A stretch of 5,189 nucleotides of DNA from SAR202 cluster bacterium (GTDB lineage Bacteria; Chloroflexota; Dehalococcoidia; UBA3495). The notes beneath the pieces are model-generated. The model was given only the letters and a program-made list of their open reading frames with translations. It searched no databases and had not been told where the DNA came from. Location: the NCBI GenBank assembly GCA_009392075.1, contig VFHG01000246.1, positions 1-5,189 of the forward strand. Reading direction: 5' to 3'. This document shows positions 1 to 5,189 of this stretch, one piece after another. The translations under genes were made by a program, and so were the position numbers. Numbering within the stretch: the stretch's first letter is position 1; every line of letters starts with the position of its first letter.

Positions 1-671
1 ACATTGGGGAGCATGTGCCTGAATACGATCCGAAATGAGCTTGCGCCAATGGACCTGGCCGCCAGCGTGTAGTCCAATTCTTTGATGCTCAAGGCCTGGG
101 ACCGGATAACCCGGGTCGCCCCTGGTACCAGAATCACCACTAGAGCGATGACTACGTTATTAACGGAAGCTCCCAAGGCCGCCATCAGACCCAGGGCCAG
201 AATGATGGGGGGGAAGCCCATCAGAGCATCGACCAGGCGTTGGAGGAGGATGTCAGCCCAGCCGCCTACGTAGGCACTGGTAACCCCGACTAAGGTGCCA
301 AAGGTGATGCCGATCAGCACGCTCACTATGCCCACGTACATGGAGATGCGGGCGCCAAAGATCAGACGGCTGTATATGTCGCGTCCCAACTGGTCAGTGC
401 CAAGGAGGGTACCTTCGGCTCCGGGTCCAAGGAATTTACCCGCAACCCCGATATCCGTAGCGGCATGGGGGGCGATCTGCGCTGCGAAAATCGCCACGAA
501 AATCGCCATCACAAGAACAACTCCGCCCCCGAAAGCTACCGGCTTTCGACGGGCAAAATCCTTCAGCCAAGCAAAAGCGGCGGCAATCCCCGTTGGCTTA
601 GCCCTGACTTGTTCCGCTAAATCAACCGAGAGTTCAGTTGTTCCTGCTGAGTCGGAACGAAATACCTGCAT
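1..671 (-). CDS. DppC/OppC-type ABC transporter permease, 3' end cut off by the window
   Basis: This is an inner-membrane permease subunit of a peptide/opine/nickel-type ABC importer and would pair with the DppB-type subunit encoded just upstream. The visible 223 residues show an OppC_N-like N-terminus with a first membrane helix at about 46-66. The hallmark LGTDQLGRDIYSR follows at 90-102, then helices at about 112-135, 152-167 and 170-185. The ATPase-contacting EAA loop is at about 201-223 (AARSIGASSFRIVFRHMLPN). The last helices, roughly 60-80 residues, lie beyond position 1. The start is the ATG at 671-669. An AAGGA stands 8 nt upstream and an in-frame TGA lies shortly before it, so no longer start is possible. 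It begins 87 nt after the dppB-like stop with no terminator visible in the gap, consistent with one operon. The transported substrate cannot be told from the sequence. Confidence 0.95.
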   Translation of the reverse strand, partial: MQVFRSDSAGTTELSVDLAEQVRAKPTGIAAAFAWLKDFARRKPVAFGGGVVLVMAIFVAIFAAQIAPHAATDIGVAGKFLGPGAEGTLLGTDQLGRDIYSRLIFGARISMYVGIVSVLIGITFGTLVGVTSAYVGGWADILLQRLVDALMGFPPIILALGLMAALGASVNNVVIALVVILVPGATRVIRSQALSIKELDYTLAARSIGASSFRIVFRHMLPN

Positions 672-758
672 CTTAATTATCCTTGGTCAGTCTGGCTGGT
701 AGTTCCATTAACGATCAATTGGACTCAGGTTGTGTCCCGCTATCAAAGGCTCAGCCGC

Positions 759-1712
759 TTAGGCATATCTGATCCTGGGGTCCAACAACCCATAGATTAG
801 GTCGACAGCCAGATTGATCGTCACGATAAACGCGGCGATGATAACGATCTCCGCTTGAATCATCGTGTAGTCCCGCTGGAAGATGGCCTCAATAAGAATC
901 CTTCCCATGCCTGGAATCAGGAAAATGGTCTCAATGATCACGGTCCCTCCGAATAGCCGGGCGAAGATCCAGCCGGAGGTGGTCAATACCGGCAGGAGGG
1001 CATTTTTGAGTCCGTGGCGGAAGACCACCACACTCTCGCTGAGTCCCTTGGAGCGGGCAGTGCGCATGTAGTCTTCACGTATGATCTCCATCATCGCGGA
1101 GCGAGTCACCCGGGCAACAAAGGCCATCTCGTAGAATGCCAATGCTAGCGCCGGGAAGATCATCTGTTGAAGGTTAGTGCGGGGATCCTCCCATATCTGA
1201 TAGTAACCTAGCGGTGGGAGCCAGTCAAAGATATGTACCAGTCCCAAAACGATCAGGATTGCAACCAGGAAGGTGGGCATGGAGATGCCCGCCAGCGTGA
1301 AGACCCTGGCCGCGTAGTCGATCCAAGTTTCCGGTTTGAGGGAGGACAGGATGCCCAACGGTACGGCGAAGACCACAGCGATCAGCATCGACAACACAGT
1401 CAGCTCTACAGTGACCGGTATCCGATCGGCCAATTCCTCCATCACTGGAGCCTTGAACCATAGGGAGTCGCCGAAATCACCTTGTACTGCGCCACCGATC
1501 CAGTCGAAGTACTGAATGAACAACGGGTCATTCAGGTCGAGTTCGATTCGGCATTCCTCAAGTTCAGCTTGGGTGTAGGTAGCTTCGCCATCGCTGAGGA
1601 TAGCGAGACAAACGTCACCGGGAATCAGCCGCATCACCACGAAGACGATAATCGTGACCAACACGATTGTCGGGAAGAATAGTGCTATCCGTTTTAACGC
1701 GTACTGTTGCAT
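759..1712 (-). CDS. DppB/OppB-type ABC transporter permease
   Basis: This is a full-length permease (317 residues, usual for the family) of a peptide/opine/nickel-type importer. Helix 1 is at about 9-29 and is followed by the typical MRLIPGDV. GDFGDSLW (78-85) is the usual DppB motif before the core domain. Further helices lie at about 101-122, 136-160, 184-203, 238-262 and 285-309. The EAA loop, which docks with the ATPase, spans about 213-241 (YMRTARSKGL ... NALLP). The IIETIFLIPGMGR segment (259-271) and the terminal LLDPRIRYA are also characteristic. The ATG at 1712 is supported by AGGA 8 nt upstream. The gene lies 171 nt downstream of the binding-protein gene, with a strong hairpin in that gap, and 87 nt upstream of the DppC-type gene. 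No lesion is seen. Confidence 0.97.
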   Translation of the reverse strand: MQQYALKRIALFFPTIVLVTIIVFVVMRLIPGDVCLAILSDGEATYTQAELEECRIELDLNDPLFIQYFDWIGGAVQGDFGDSLWFKAPVMEELADRIPVTVELTVLSMLIAVVFAVPLGILSSLKPETWIDYAARVFTLAGISMPTFLVAILIVLGLVHIFDWLPPLGYYQIWEDPRTNLQQMIFPALALAFYEMAFVARVTRSAMMEIIREDYMRTARSKGLSESVVVFRHGLKNALLPVLTTSGWIFARLFGGTVIIETIFLIPGMGRILIEAIFQRDYTMIQAEIVIIAAFIVTINLAVDLIYGLLDPRIRYA

Positions 1713-1815
1713 CTGTCCGGTCCTATTGAAAGAAGAATCCGATCGCCTACAGCCGGGATGATCATACTACGTTGCAACTCCCAAAGACGGATCAACTGCG
1801 CCCGCCCAAATTGCT

Positions 1816-1849
1816 GATGGTCTGCCCCGATTATACGGAGCAGACCATC
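1816..1849 (-). promoter_or_regulatory. Intercistronic hairpin between binding-protein and permease genes
   Basis: The arms 1816-1825 (GATGGTCTGC) and 1840-1849 are a perfect 10-bp inverted repeat. After one mismatch the stem continues with three more pairs (1827-1829 with 1836-1838), leaving a 6-base AT-rich loop. On the minus-strand transcript it lies about 35 nt after the binding-protein stop codon and about 100 nt before the DppB-type start. No U-run follows it, so it does not look like a complete intrinsic terminator. By analogy with other importer operons, it could block 3' exonucleases and so stabilise the binding-protein mRNA, or act as a partial terminator. The hairpin is seen directly; its role is inferred. 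Confidence 0.7.
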
Positions 1850-1883
1850 TTGTTACCCTGCCATTGGAGCCTTTAGCTGACCA

Positions 1884-3722
1884 TTAACGGTCGAGCCACA
1901 GGTCCTCGTGCTTGAAGTGCGTCTGGACCGTCTCAGGGGCGTTGAAGCCGCGGATGTCCGGACCGATAATCCATTGCAGGATGCCCCATCCTAGGGTGAT
2001 CCAATGGTTGTCCTCCTGGGTGAATAGGAAGGTCTCCATTTCCTTGTTGATCTCTATGCGCTTTGCAGGATCAGGCTCTTGCTTCTGGGCGTCAAACCAG
2101 GCGTCTACCTTGTCATTGGACCAGTCGGTGTAGTTACGGGTCGCGCCCTTCAGATAGACGCCGCCCATGATCCCGTCGACGTCGAGGACCACTTGGCCCT
2201 CTCCCTGACAAGCTAGCTCCCAGTCACCGTCCGAGTCTGGTGACCTGGAGGTGCCGAAGAACGCGTAACCAGCAGCGCTGGGATAGGTAGTCATCTCACC
2301 ATCAATACCCAACACGCTCTTAAGGTTCTCTTTGACCACTGTGCACTGGTCGGGGTAGGTGCCGACCTGACGGACGTCATACCGAGTCTTGAATCCGTCG
2401 GGGTACCCGGCCTCAGCCATCAAAGCCTTGGCTTTGGCGATGTCATCGGCTCCACCAGGGCCGTCCTTGGGACGCAGGCCAGGCCAGGTGTTGCATTCCT
2501 CGAAGCTGTGGGCCATTCCCATGAGGGGGCAGCCTACGCCGGAGGTGTTATCGAAGACCAGGTCGTTCCATTGTTGATAGTCGATGGCGAGCTGGATGGC
2601 TTCCCGGACCCTGGCGTCGTCGAAAGGAGCTTTCTTGACGTTCAACATCAAGCCCCAGTCAGCCGAAGGGGACACTGCTTCCGGCCTGTAATCCCCGTTG
2701 GTATCCTTTTCGAGTTCAAAAGCCTGGGTCGGGGCTAGGTTGGTAAAACCACCATTGGACATATCGAGCTGACCGGCTTTGAACTGGGCAAGCAATGTGC
2801 CGGTGTCAGTGATTATGAAGTGGTCGATGCCGTCGAAGAACGGGCGACCCTCTTTGAAGTAATTTTCGTTCTTGGAAACCTTATAGAAGTTACCACGCTG
2901 GTATTCGTCAAGAACGAAGGGGCCTGAGCCGAGCTTGTTGTTGATGATGGTTTCAGCCTGGTTCAGGTCTAGGCCAACATCAAGGGCTTTCTTCGGCAAG
3001 GTCTTGACATAGTCAACCGCGAGGAACCTCATGAAAGCCCCGGAGGCGAACTGCAGATTGAACTCTAGGGTCTTGTTATCAATCAGGTTAACGCCGCCGT
3101 TTTTCGCTTCCAAGGTGTAATTACGCCAGAGACCGGACCGGCCGGTTGGGCCGTCAAGATCGCCGTATCGCAGCATGGAGTGATGGATATCAACGGCGGT
3201 TAGGTCGTCGCCGTCGATCCATTTAATTCCGTCGCGAATCGTGAACGTAAACGTTTCTCCGCCGTTGGTAATTTCCCAACTATCGCAGAGGTCGCACACT
3301 ATCTGACTGGTGTCAGTAGTGTCCATCTGTACCAGTTGGTTGTACAACTGGGAAACGGCCTGGATGCTGGAAAGGGAGGAAGAACCCCTGGGGTCCCAAT
3401 CCTTGGTATCAGCGTAGGCCGACATCCGGACGACACCGCCATATTGACCTTTGGCCGCTACCACTGGAGCCTGTGTGGCTTGGGCGCTGGTCACCCGCGC
3501 TGGCACTGCCGTGGGAACTGCTCCTGATGGAACCGCTGTTGCCTTTGCTGCTGGTGCCTTTGCTGCTGGTGCCTTTGCTGCTGGCACTGCCGTGGGGCCC
3601 GCCGCTGCCTGCGGCTTTGATGTGTCTGTGGTCTCCGATCCGCACGCAACAGCGATAACCAATAAGAGCGCCGTCACTATTGGAAGTAGGGTCCTAAAGT
3701 TAAGTAACCTGTGCCTCGACAT
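1884..3722 (-). CDS. ABC transporter substrate-binding lipoprotein, family 5 (SBP_bac_5)
   Basis: This is an extracytoplasmic solute-binding protein for a peptide/opine/nickel-type importer, 612 residues. Residues 1-26 form a lipoprotein signal peptide: basic MSRHR, a hydrophobic stretch at 12-26, and an AVAC box with the lipidated Cys at 27. Residues about 28-92 are a low-complexity Ala/Pro/Thr linker containing three tandem PAAKA-type units. The family-5 domain runs from about 94 to the end. Recognisable features are FTFTIRDGIKWIDGDDLTAVDI (157-178, the common 'lr.gvkWsDG.plta.Dv' motif), LGSGPFVL (264-271), NENYF (285-289), FKAGQLD (314-320), and LMLNVKKAPFDDARVREAIQLAID (358-381). Cysteines at 143, 146, 398, 410, 460 and 505 could pair as disulfides. 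The start was set at 3722, not at an upstream ATG at 3833, because the signal peptide begins here and GGAGGAGG lies just before it. The ligand is unknown. Confidence 0.95.
   Translation of the reverse strand: MSRHRLLNFRTLLPIVTALLLVIAVACGSETTDTSKPQAAAGPTAVPAAKAPAAKAPAAKATAVPSGAVPTAVPARVTSAQATQAPVVAAKGQYGGVVRMSAYADTKDWDPRGSSSLSSIQAVSQLYNQLVQMDTTDTSQIVCDLCDSWEITNGGETFTFTIRDGIKWIDGDDLTAVDIHHSMLRYGDLDGPTGRSGLWRNYTLEAKNGGVNLIDNKTLEFNLQFASGAFMRFLAVDYVKTLPKKALDVGLDLNQAETIINNKLGSGPFVLDEYQRGNFYKVSKNENYFKEGRPFFDGIDHFIITDTGTLLAQFKAGQLDMSNGGFTNLAPTQAFELEKDTNGDYRPEAVSPSADWGLMLNVKKAPFDDARVREAIQLAIDYQQWNDLVFDNTSGVGCPLMGMAHSFEECNTWPGLRPKDGPGGADDIAKAKALMAEAGYPDGFKTRYDVRQVGTYPDQCTVVKENLKSVLGIDGEMTTYPSAAGYAFFGTSRSPDSDGDWELACQGEGQVVLDVDGIMGGVYLKGATRNYTDWSNDKVDAWFDAQKQEPDPAKRIEINKEMETFLFTQEDNHWITLGWGILQWIIGPDIRGFNAPETVQTHFKHEDLWLDR
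3541..3585 (-). repeat. 15-bp in-frame tandem repeat (three copies) in lipoprotein linker
   Basis: The unit GCCTTTGCTGCTGGT (plus-strand reading) occurs three times head to tail at 3541-3555, 3556-3570 and 3571-3585; the last copy differs only in its final base. Because 15 bp is a multiple of three, copy-number changes would add or remove five residues (PAAKA) of the linker between the lipidated Cys and the binding domain without breaking the frame. The near-identity of the copies suggests recent slippage. Confidence 0.9.
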
Positions 3723-3734
3723 GTAGCCTCCTCC
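3723..3734 (-). promoter_or_regulatory. Strong ribosome binding site of the binding-protein gene
   Basis: On the minus strand GGAGGAGG (3734-3727) precedes the ATG at 3722-3720, with 4 to 7 nt of spacing depending on which GGAGG register pairs with 16S rRNA. It is clearly stronger than the AGGA and AAGGA sites of the two permease genes, in keeping with high synthesis of the binding protein. It also decides this start over the in-frame ATG 111 nt upstream. Confidence 0.85.
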
Positions 3735-3890
3735 ATTTCCATCTGTAAGACTATGAATTTTCCGAACGAAAAGTCCGCCGTTCATCCTCCGCTTGGGACT
3801 TGGGCGTACTATCAAATAATGCTGGATTTGCACTCAGCATCCCTGAATTGTGAAACAGAATACTATATATTTCTGCCGAAGATTCGCGCC

Positions 3891-3919
3891 AGTTTAGCCC
3901 ACAATAGGTCGCAAGTCAA
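3891..3919 (-). promoter_or_regulatory. Candidate sigma70-type promoter of the transporter operon
   Basis: On the minus strand a -35 box TTGACT (3919-3914, five of six consensus bases) is followed by exactly 17 bp and a -10 box TAAACT (3896-3891, four of six). Transcription would start near 3884, giving a leader of about 160 nt before the ATG at 3722. A more AT-rich stretch just downstream (TATAGT within about 3860-3870) is a weaker alternative -10 without a good -35. The prediction rests on consensus matching alone. Confidence 0.5.
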
Positions 3920-4068
3920 GCCGATTCGCCAAATTCATCAGGTACAAATCCAAGCTACGAGCAAAAGGCATGAAGCCAGTGTTGATCGCTTGGTCCCAGC
4001 AAGACAAACAGCTATGGCCCGGAGCCGACGATTCTCTTACGGTTCGCCAAAATGGATATAGGGAGTGG

Positions 4069-4858
4069 CTATGCGGCGGTTTTGCGGTACGGTTCCCAGG
4101 AAGATGCGTACATCGGTGTCGATGTCGGTGTCTACGAAGCAGGGCTCAAAGTCGGCTGAACTGGGCCAGATCTTGGCCGTTTGCACCAACGCGGCCCGTT
4201 AAACCGAGGCCGGCCAGCGGAGGATATTGATATCTGAGTTGTCGGCGTGGGCGACGGCAGAGGAGCCGTTCATGGCCCGGGTCACCGTGAGATCACTGCC
4301 CGAAATCCCGGTTACCCGCATCTGTAACGTGCCAATCAGAGCTGTTTGGCCTATCTCAAGCTGGGTACCGTCATCTACCACCACCGTGGTCTTGGAGGTG
4401 TCCATGGAGGCGCCGTTAAGATCGGTGCCGCTGCCTTCGGAATACTGACCGTACCCCCATATCTGAAAGTTCTGTTCACCGGATGCAAACCCGTCGGCCT
4501 TATTTCTTTCAGCGCAGGCTTTCAGTGCAGTGTAGAGATCGCCCCAATGCTGAGTGGGGGCGGAGTTGTTGGACTGAAACCAGTAATCGCTGGTGGCCCA
4601 GGTTTCTTCGAACGTGAGGTCGTTGTCGTCTTCTTTCAAGGTCGTGCTCAAGATTGGGTCCGGCACGAGGAACTGGACCGTACCACGTTCGTCGAAGACC
4701 AGTGTTTCCGTGCGGGAGTAGAAATGGCGGTTGCAGTGGGGATTGATCGAAGCGAATCCCCACCACCGGCCGCTGAGGACTTCATTCCGTTGACCCCGCT
4801 GCCCCTGGCCCCGCCGAAAGACTCGGGTTGCGGTAGCGCTGGATTTTGGGACCGCCAA
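4069..4858 (-). pseudogene. Decayed phage head-tail connector-like gene (gp6 / phiE125 gp8-like)
   Basis: Connector proteins of this type sit between the phage portal and tail. Numbered from a TTG at 4858, the reading frame shows a core I recognise as connector-like: HCNRHFY (41-47), PDPILSTTLKEDD (66-78) and ATSDYWF (88-94). Next comes a beta-rich insert, TTVVVDDGTQLEIGQTALIG (157-176), ending with VTRAMNGSSAVAHADNSDIN (192-211). The frame then hits TAA at 4201-4199. Family-like sequence continues in the same frame after it (RAALVQTAKIW, then DFEPCFVDTDIDTDVRIFL). At about 4096 one extra base shifts the frame; without it the protein ends EPYRKTAA and stops at 4071-4069. No ATG or GTG start and no ribosome binding site are found, and the first 35 residues fit the family poorly, so the 5' end is also degraded. 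The frame stays open upstream to 4968. No other phage gene is visible. The family call is from remembered patterns, not a search. Confidence 0.75.
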
Positions 4859-4933
4859 GATATCCGCGCCTTTATTTGGACCCGTGATTAGGTTCGGTTG
4901 CTCTGGGGTTCCAATTGTGCATGCAATTAGAAC

Positions 4934-4961
4934 AGGGACAGATCGTGGTGGGTCTGTCCCT
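4934..4961. repeat. GGGACAGA/TCTGTCCC palindrome
   Basis: The arms AGGGACAGA (4934-4942) and TCTGTCCCT (4953-4961) are a perfect 9-bp inverted repeat. Read as plus-strand RNA, a G-U and a G-C pair extend the stem to 11 bp with the loop GTGGTG. Neither side carries a clear U-run, so it is not a convincing terminator. From memory, GGGACAGACC-type palindromes are frequent intergenic repeats near Y1/REP-associated (IS200-like) transposases in many bacteria. No transposase is present in this window. Confidence 0.6.
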
Positions 4962-5071
4962 TAGATTGATTCCGATTGATTCCGGGTATTTGTTTGTCGA
5001 GTTAAAGCCGGGGCCTCGCTTTACGGCTGGCCGTTATTTCACACTGGAATTGAGTGTAGAAACGCGCGATC

Positions 5072-5175
5072 TAGGGTGTCAGCGCACGCCTGACACTGAA
5101 CACGTATGTCCTATTTCGCAAATCGAATTCCGGACCCGGGAACACCCGGACACAGTGGCCGGGCCTGGCACCCTA
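5072..5175. repeat. Possible miniature inverted-repeat element flanked by TA
   Basis: The left end TAGGGTGTCAG (5072-5082) and the reverse complement of the right end (5165-5175, TAGGGTGCCAG) match at 10 of 11 positions, so GGGTGYCAG bounds a 100-bp segment with TA on each outer side. That arrangement fits small non-autonomous elements using TA targets (IS630/Tc1-mariner type). The segment has no coding capacity. Short inverted repeats of this quality can arise by chance in a few hundred bases, and the left end also pairs with a nearer CTGACAC. Confidence 0.3.
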
Positions 5176-5189
5176 TGACGTTGACTAGG

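Larger units (their letters stand above)
3723..4068. other. Intergenic region and leader upstream of the transporter operon
   Basis: No gene is supported in these 346 bases. They hold the promoter candidate, the ribosome binding site and the predicted leader. Within the leader, arms 3819-3824 and 3835-3840 (ATGCTG/CAGCAT) form a 6-bp hairpin with a 10-base loop. CAGAA and TTCTG (3856-3860 and 3871-3875) form a short inverted repeat around an AT-rich core just after the predicted start of transcription, which could be an operator. Both are weak and could be chance. The part from about 3920 to 4068 carries no recognisable signal and is probably decayed phage flank. Confidence 0.5.
4859..5189. 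other. Repeat-rich stretch without a supported gene
   Basis: About 330 bases beside the phage relic show no convincing coding sequence on either strand. Seen here are a palindrome at 4934-4961, a tandem duplication of GATTGATTCC (4964-4973 and 4974-4983), a hairpin with 7-bp arms (GTGTCAG 5076-5082, CTGACAC 5090-5096), a CCGGG/CCCGG hairpin (5136-5140 and 5145-5149), and a TA-flanked segment with inverted ends (5072-5175). No tRNA or origin is recognisable. The density of small inverted repeats suggests mobile-element debris or an intergenic repeat family. Confidence 0.5.

Noticed and set aside
82..273. Plus-strand 63-codon open frame
   Set aside because: It is antisense to the DppC-type gene, and its Arg/Thr/Pro-rich translation has no domain character.
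295..702. Plus-strand 135-codon open frame
   Set aside because: It lies opposite the DppC-type permease, whose minus frame shows clear family motifs. It is an antisense shadow.
3451..3726. Plus-strand frame encoding an Ala/Gly-rich protein
   Set aside because: It is the antisense reading of the lipoprotein linker and its tandem repeat, so the low complexity is inherited from the repeat.
3723..3833. 37-residue N-terminal extension of the binding protein from the ATG at 3833
   Set aside because: It would place a non-signal sequence before an evident lipoprotein signal peptide, and the strong GGAGGAGG lies directly before 3722.
3893..4115. Minus-strand open frame ending in 'DLYLMNLANRLDLRPIVG'
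   Set aside because: It has no start near its beginning, no family resemblance, and it overlaps the relic's end and the promoter candidate. It is probably a chance frame.
4113..4132. Repeated TCGGTGTC (4113-4120 and 4125-4132)
   Set aside because: It reflects the repeated 'DTDIDTD' codons of the phage gene and is not an independent repeat.
4037..4186. Separate small gene from the GTG at 4186
   Set aside because: It has no ribosome binding site, and its translation reads as the continuation of the upstream phage frame past the TAA, so it is better explained as part of the pseudogene.
3970..4230. Plus-strand 86-codon open frame
   Set aside because: It overlaps the phage relic, has no recognisable domain and no good ribosome binding site.
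4346..4891. Plus-strand 181-codon open frame
   Set aside because: It is antisense to the phage-like gene, whose minus frame has recognisable connector motifs. The plus translation shows none.
4880..4925. Possible tRNA T-arm-like GGTTC sequences
   Set aside because: The flanking bases do not form the required 5-bp T stem, and no acceptor or anticodon arms can be paired.
4915..5178. Plus-strand 87-codon open frame near the right edge
   Set aside because: It runs through several palindromes, has no clear ribosome binding site and no recognisable domain. A real small gene cannot be fully excluded.
1..5189. CRISPR array, riboswitch or a novel defence system
   Set aside because: No regularly spaced repeats and no known aptamer core were seen, and the recognisable genes are an ordinary importer plus one decayed phage gene.

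Overview
The window reads almost entirely on the minus strand. Its left three quarters hold the start of a peptide/opine/nickel-type (Dpp/Opp) ABC importer operon. In transcription order these are a large extracytoplasmic substrate-binding lipoprotein (1884-3722), a DppB-type permease (759-1712) and a DppC-type permease that runs off the left edge (1-671). The ATPase genes that normally complete such an importer would lie beyond position 1. The lipoprotein captures substrate outside the membrane, and the two permeases form the channel.

The control region is fairly clear. A sigma70-like promoter candidate (TTGACT-17 bp-TAAACT, 3891-3919) lies about 160 nt upstream of a very strong ribosome binding site and the ATG at 3722. 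A long near-perfect hairpin (1816-1849) sits between the binding-protein gene and the first permease gene, where transcript processing or partial attenuation often makes binding protein exceed permease.

The right part (4069-4858) is a decayed phage gene. Its protein has the sequence pattern I associate with phage gp6-like / phiE125 gp8-like head-tail connector proteins, plus a Thr/Val-rich beta insert. Two separate lesions can be read in it: an in-frame TAA at 4199-4201, followed by clearly continuing coding sequence, and a one-base frameshift near 4096. Removing the extra base gives a natural C-terminus and stop at 4069. No other phage gene is recognisable, so this looks like a one-gene prophage relic.

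The last 330 bases hold no convincing gene. They contain short palindromes, including a GGGACAGA/TCTGTCCC hairpin and a roughly 100-bp segment with inverted ends flanked by TA.

Organism: bacterial, moderately GC-rich. The lipoprotein's long Ala/Pro/Thr linker with repeated TAVP and PAAKA motifs resembles lipoproteins of Chloroflexota (for example SAR202/Dehalococcoidia-like lineages). That is a low-confidence impression; nothing here fixes the taxon. I see no new defence or metabolic system. The most notable content is the phage relic and the repeat-rich flank.
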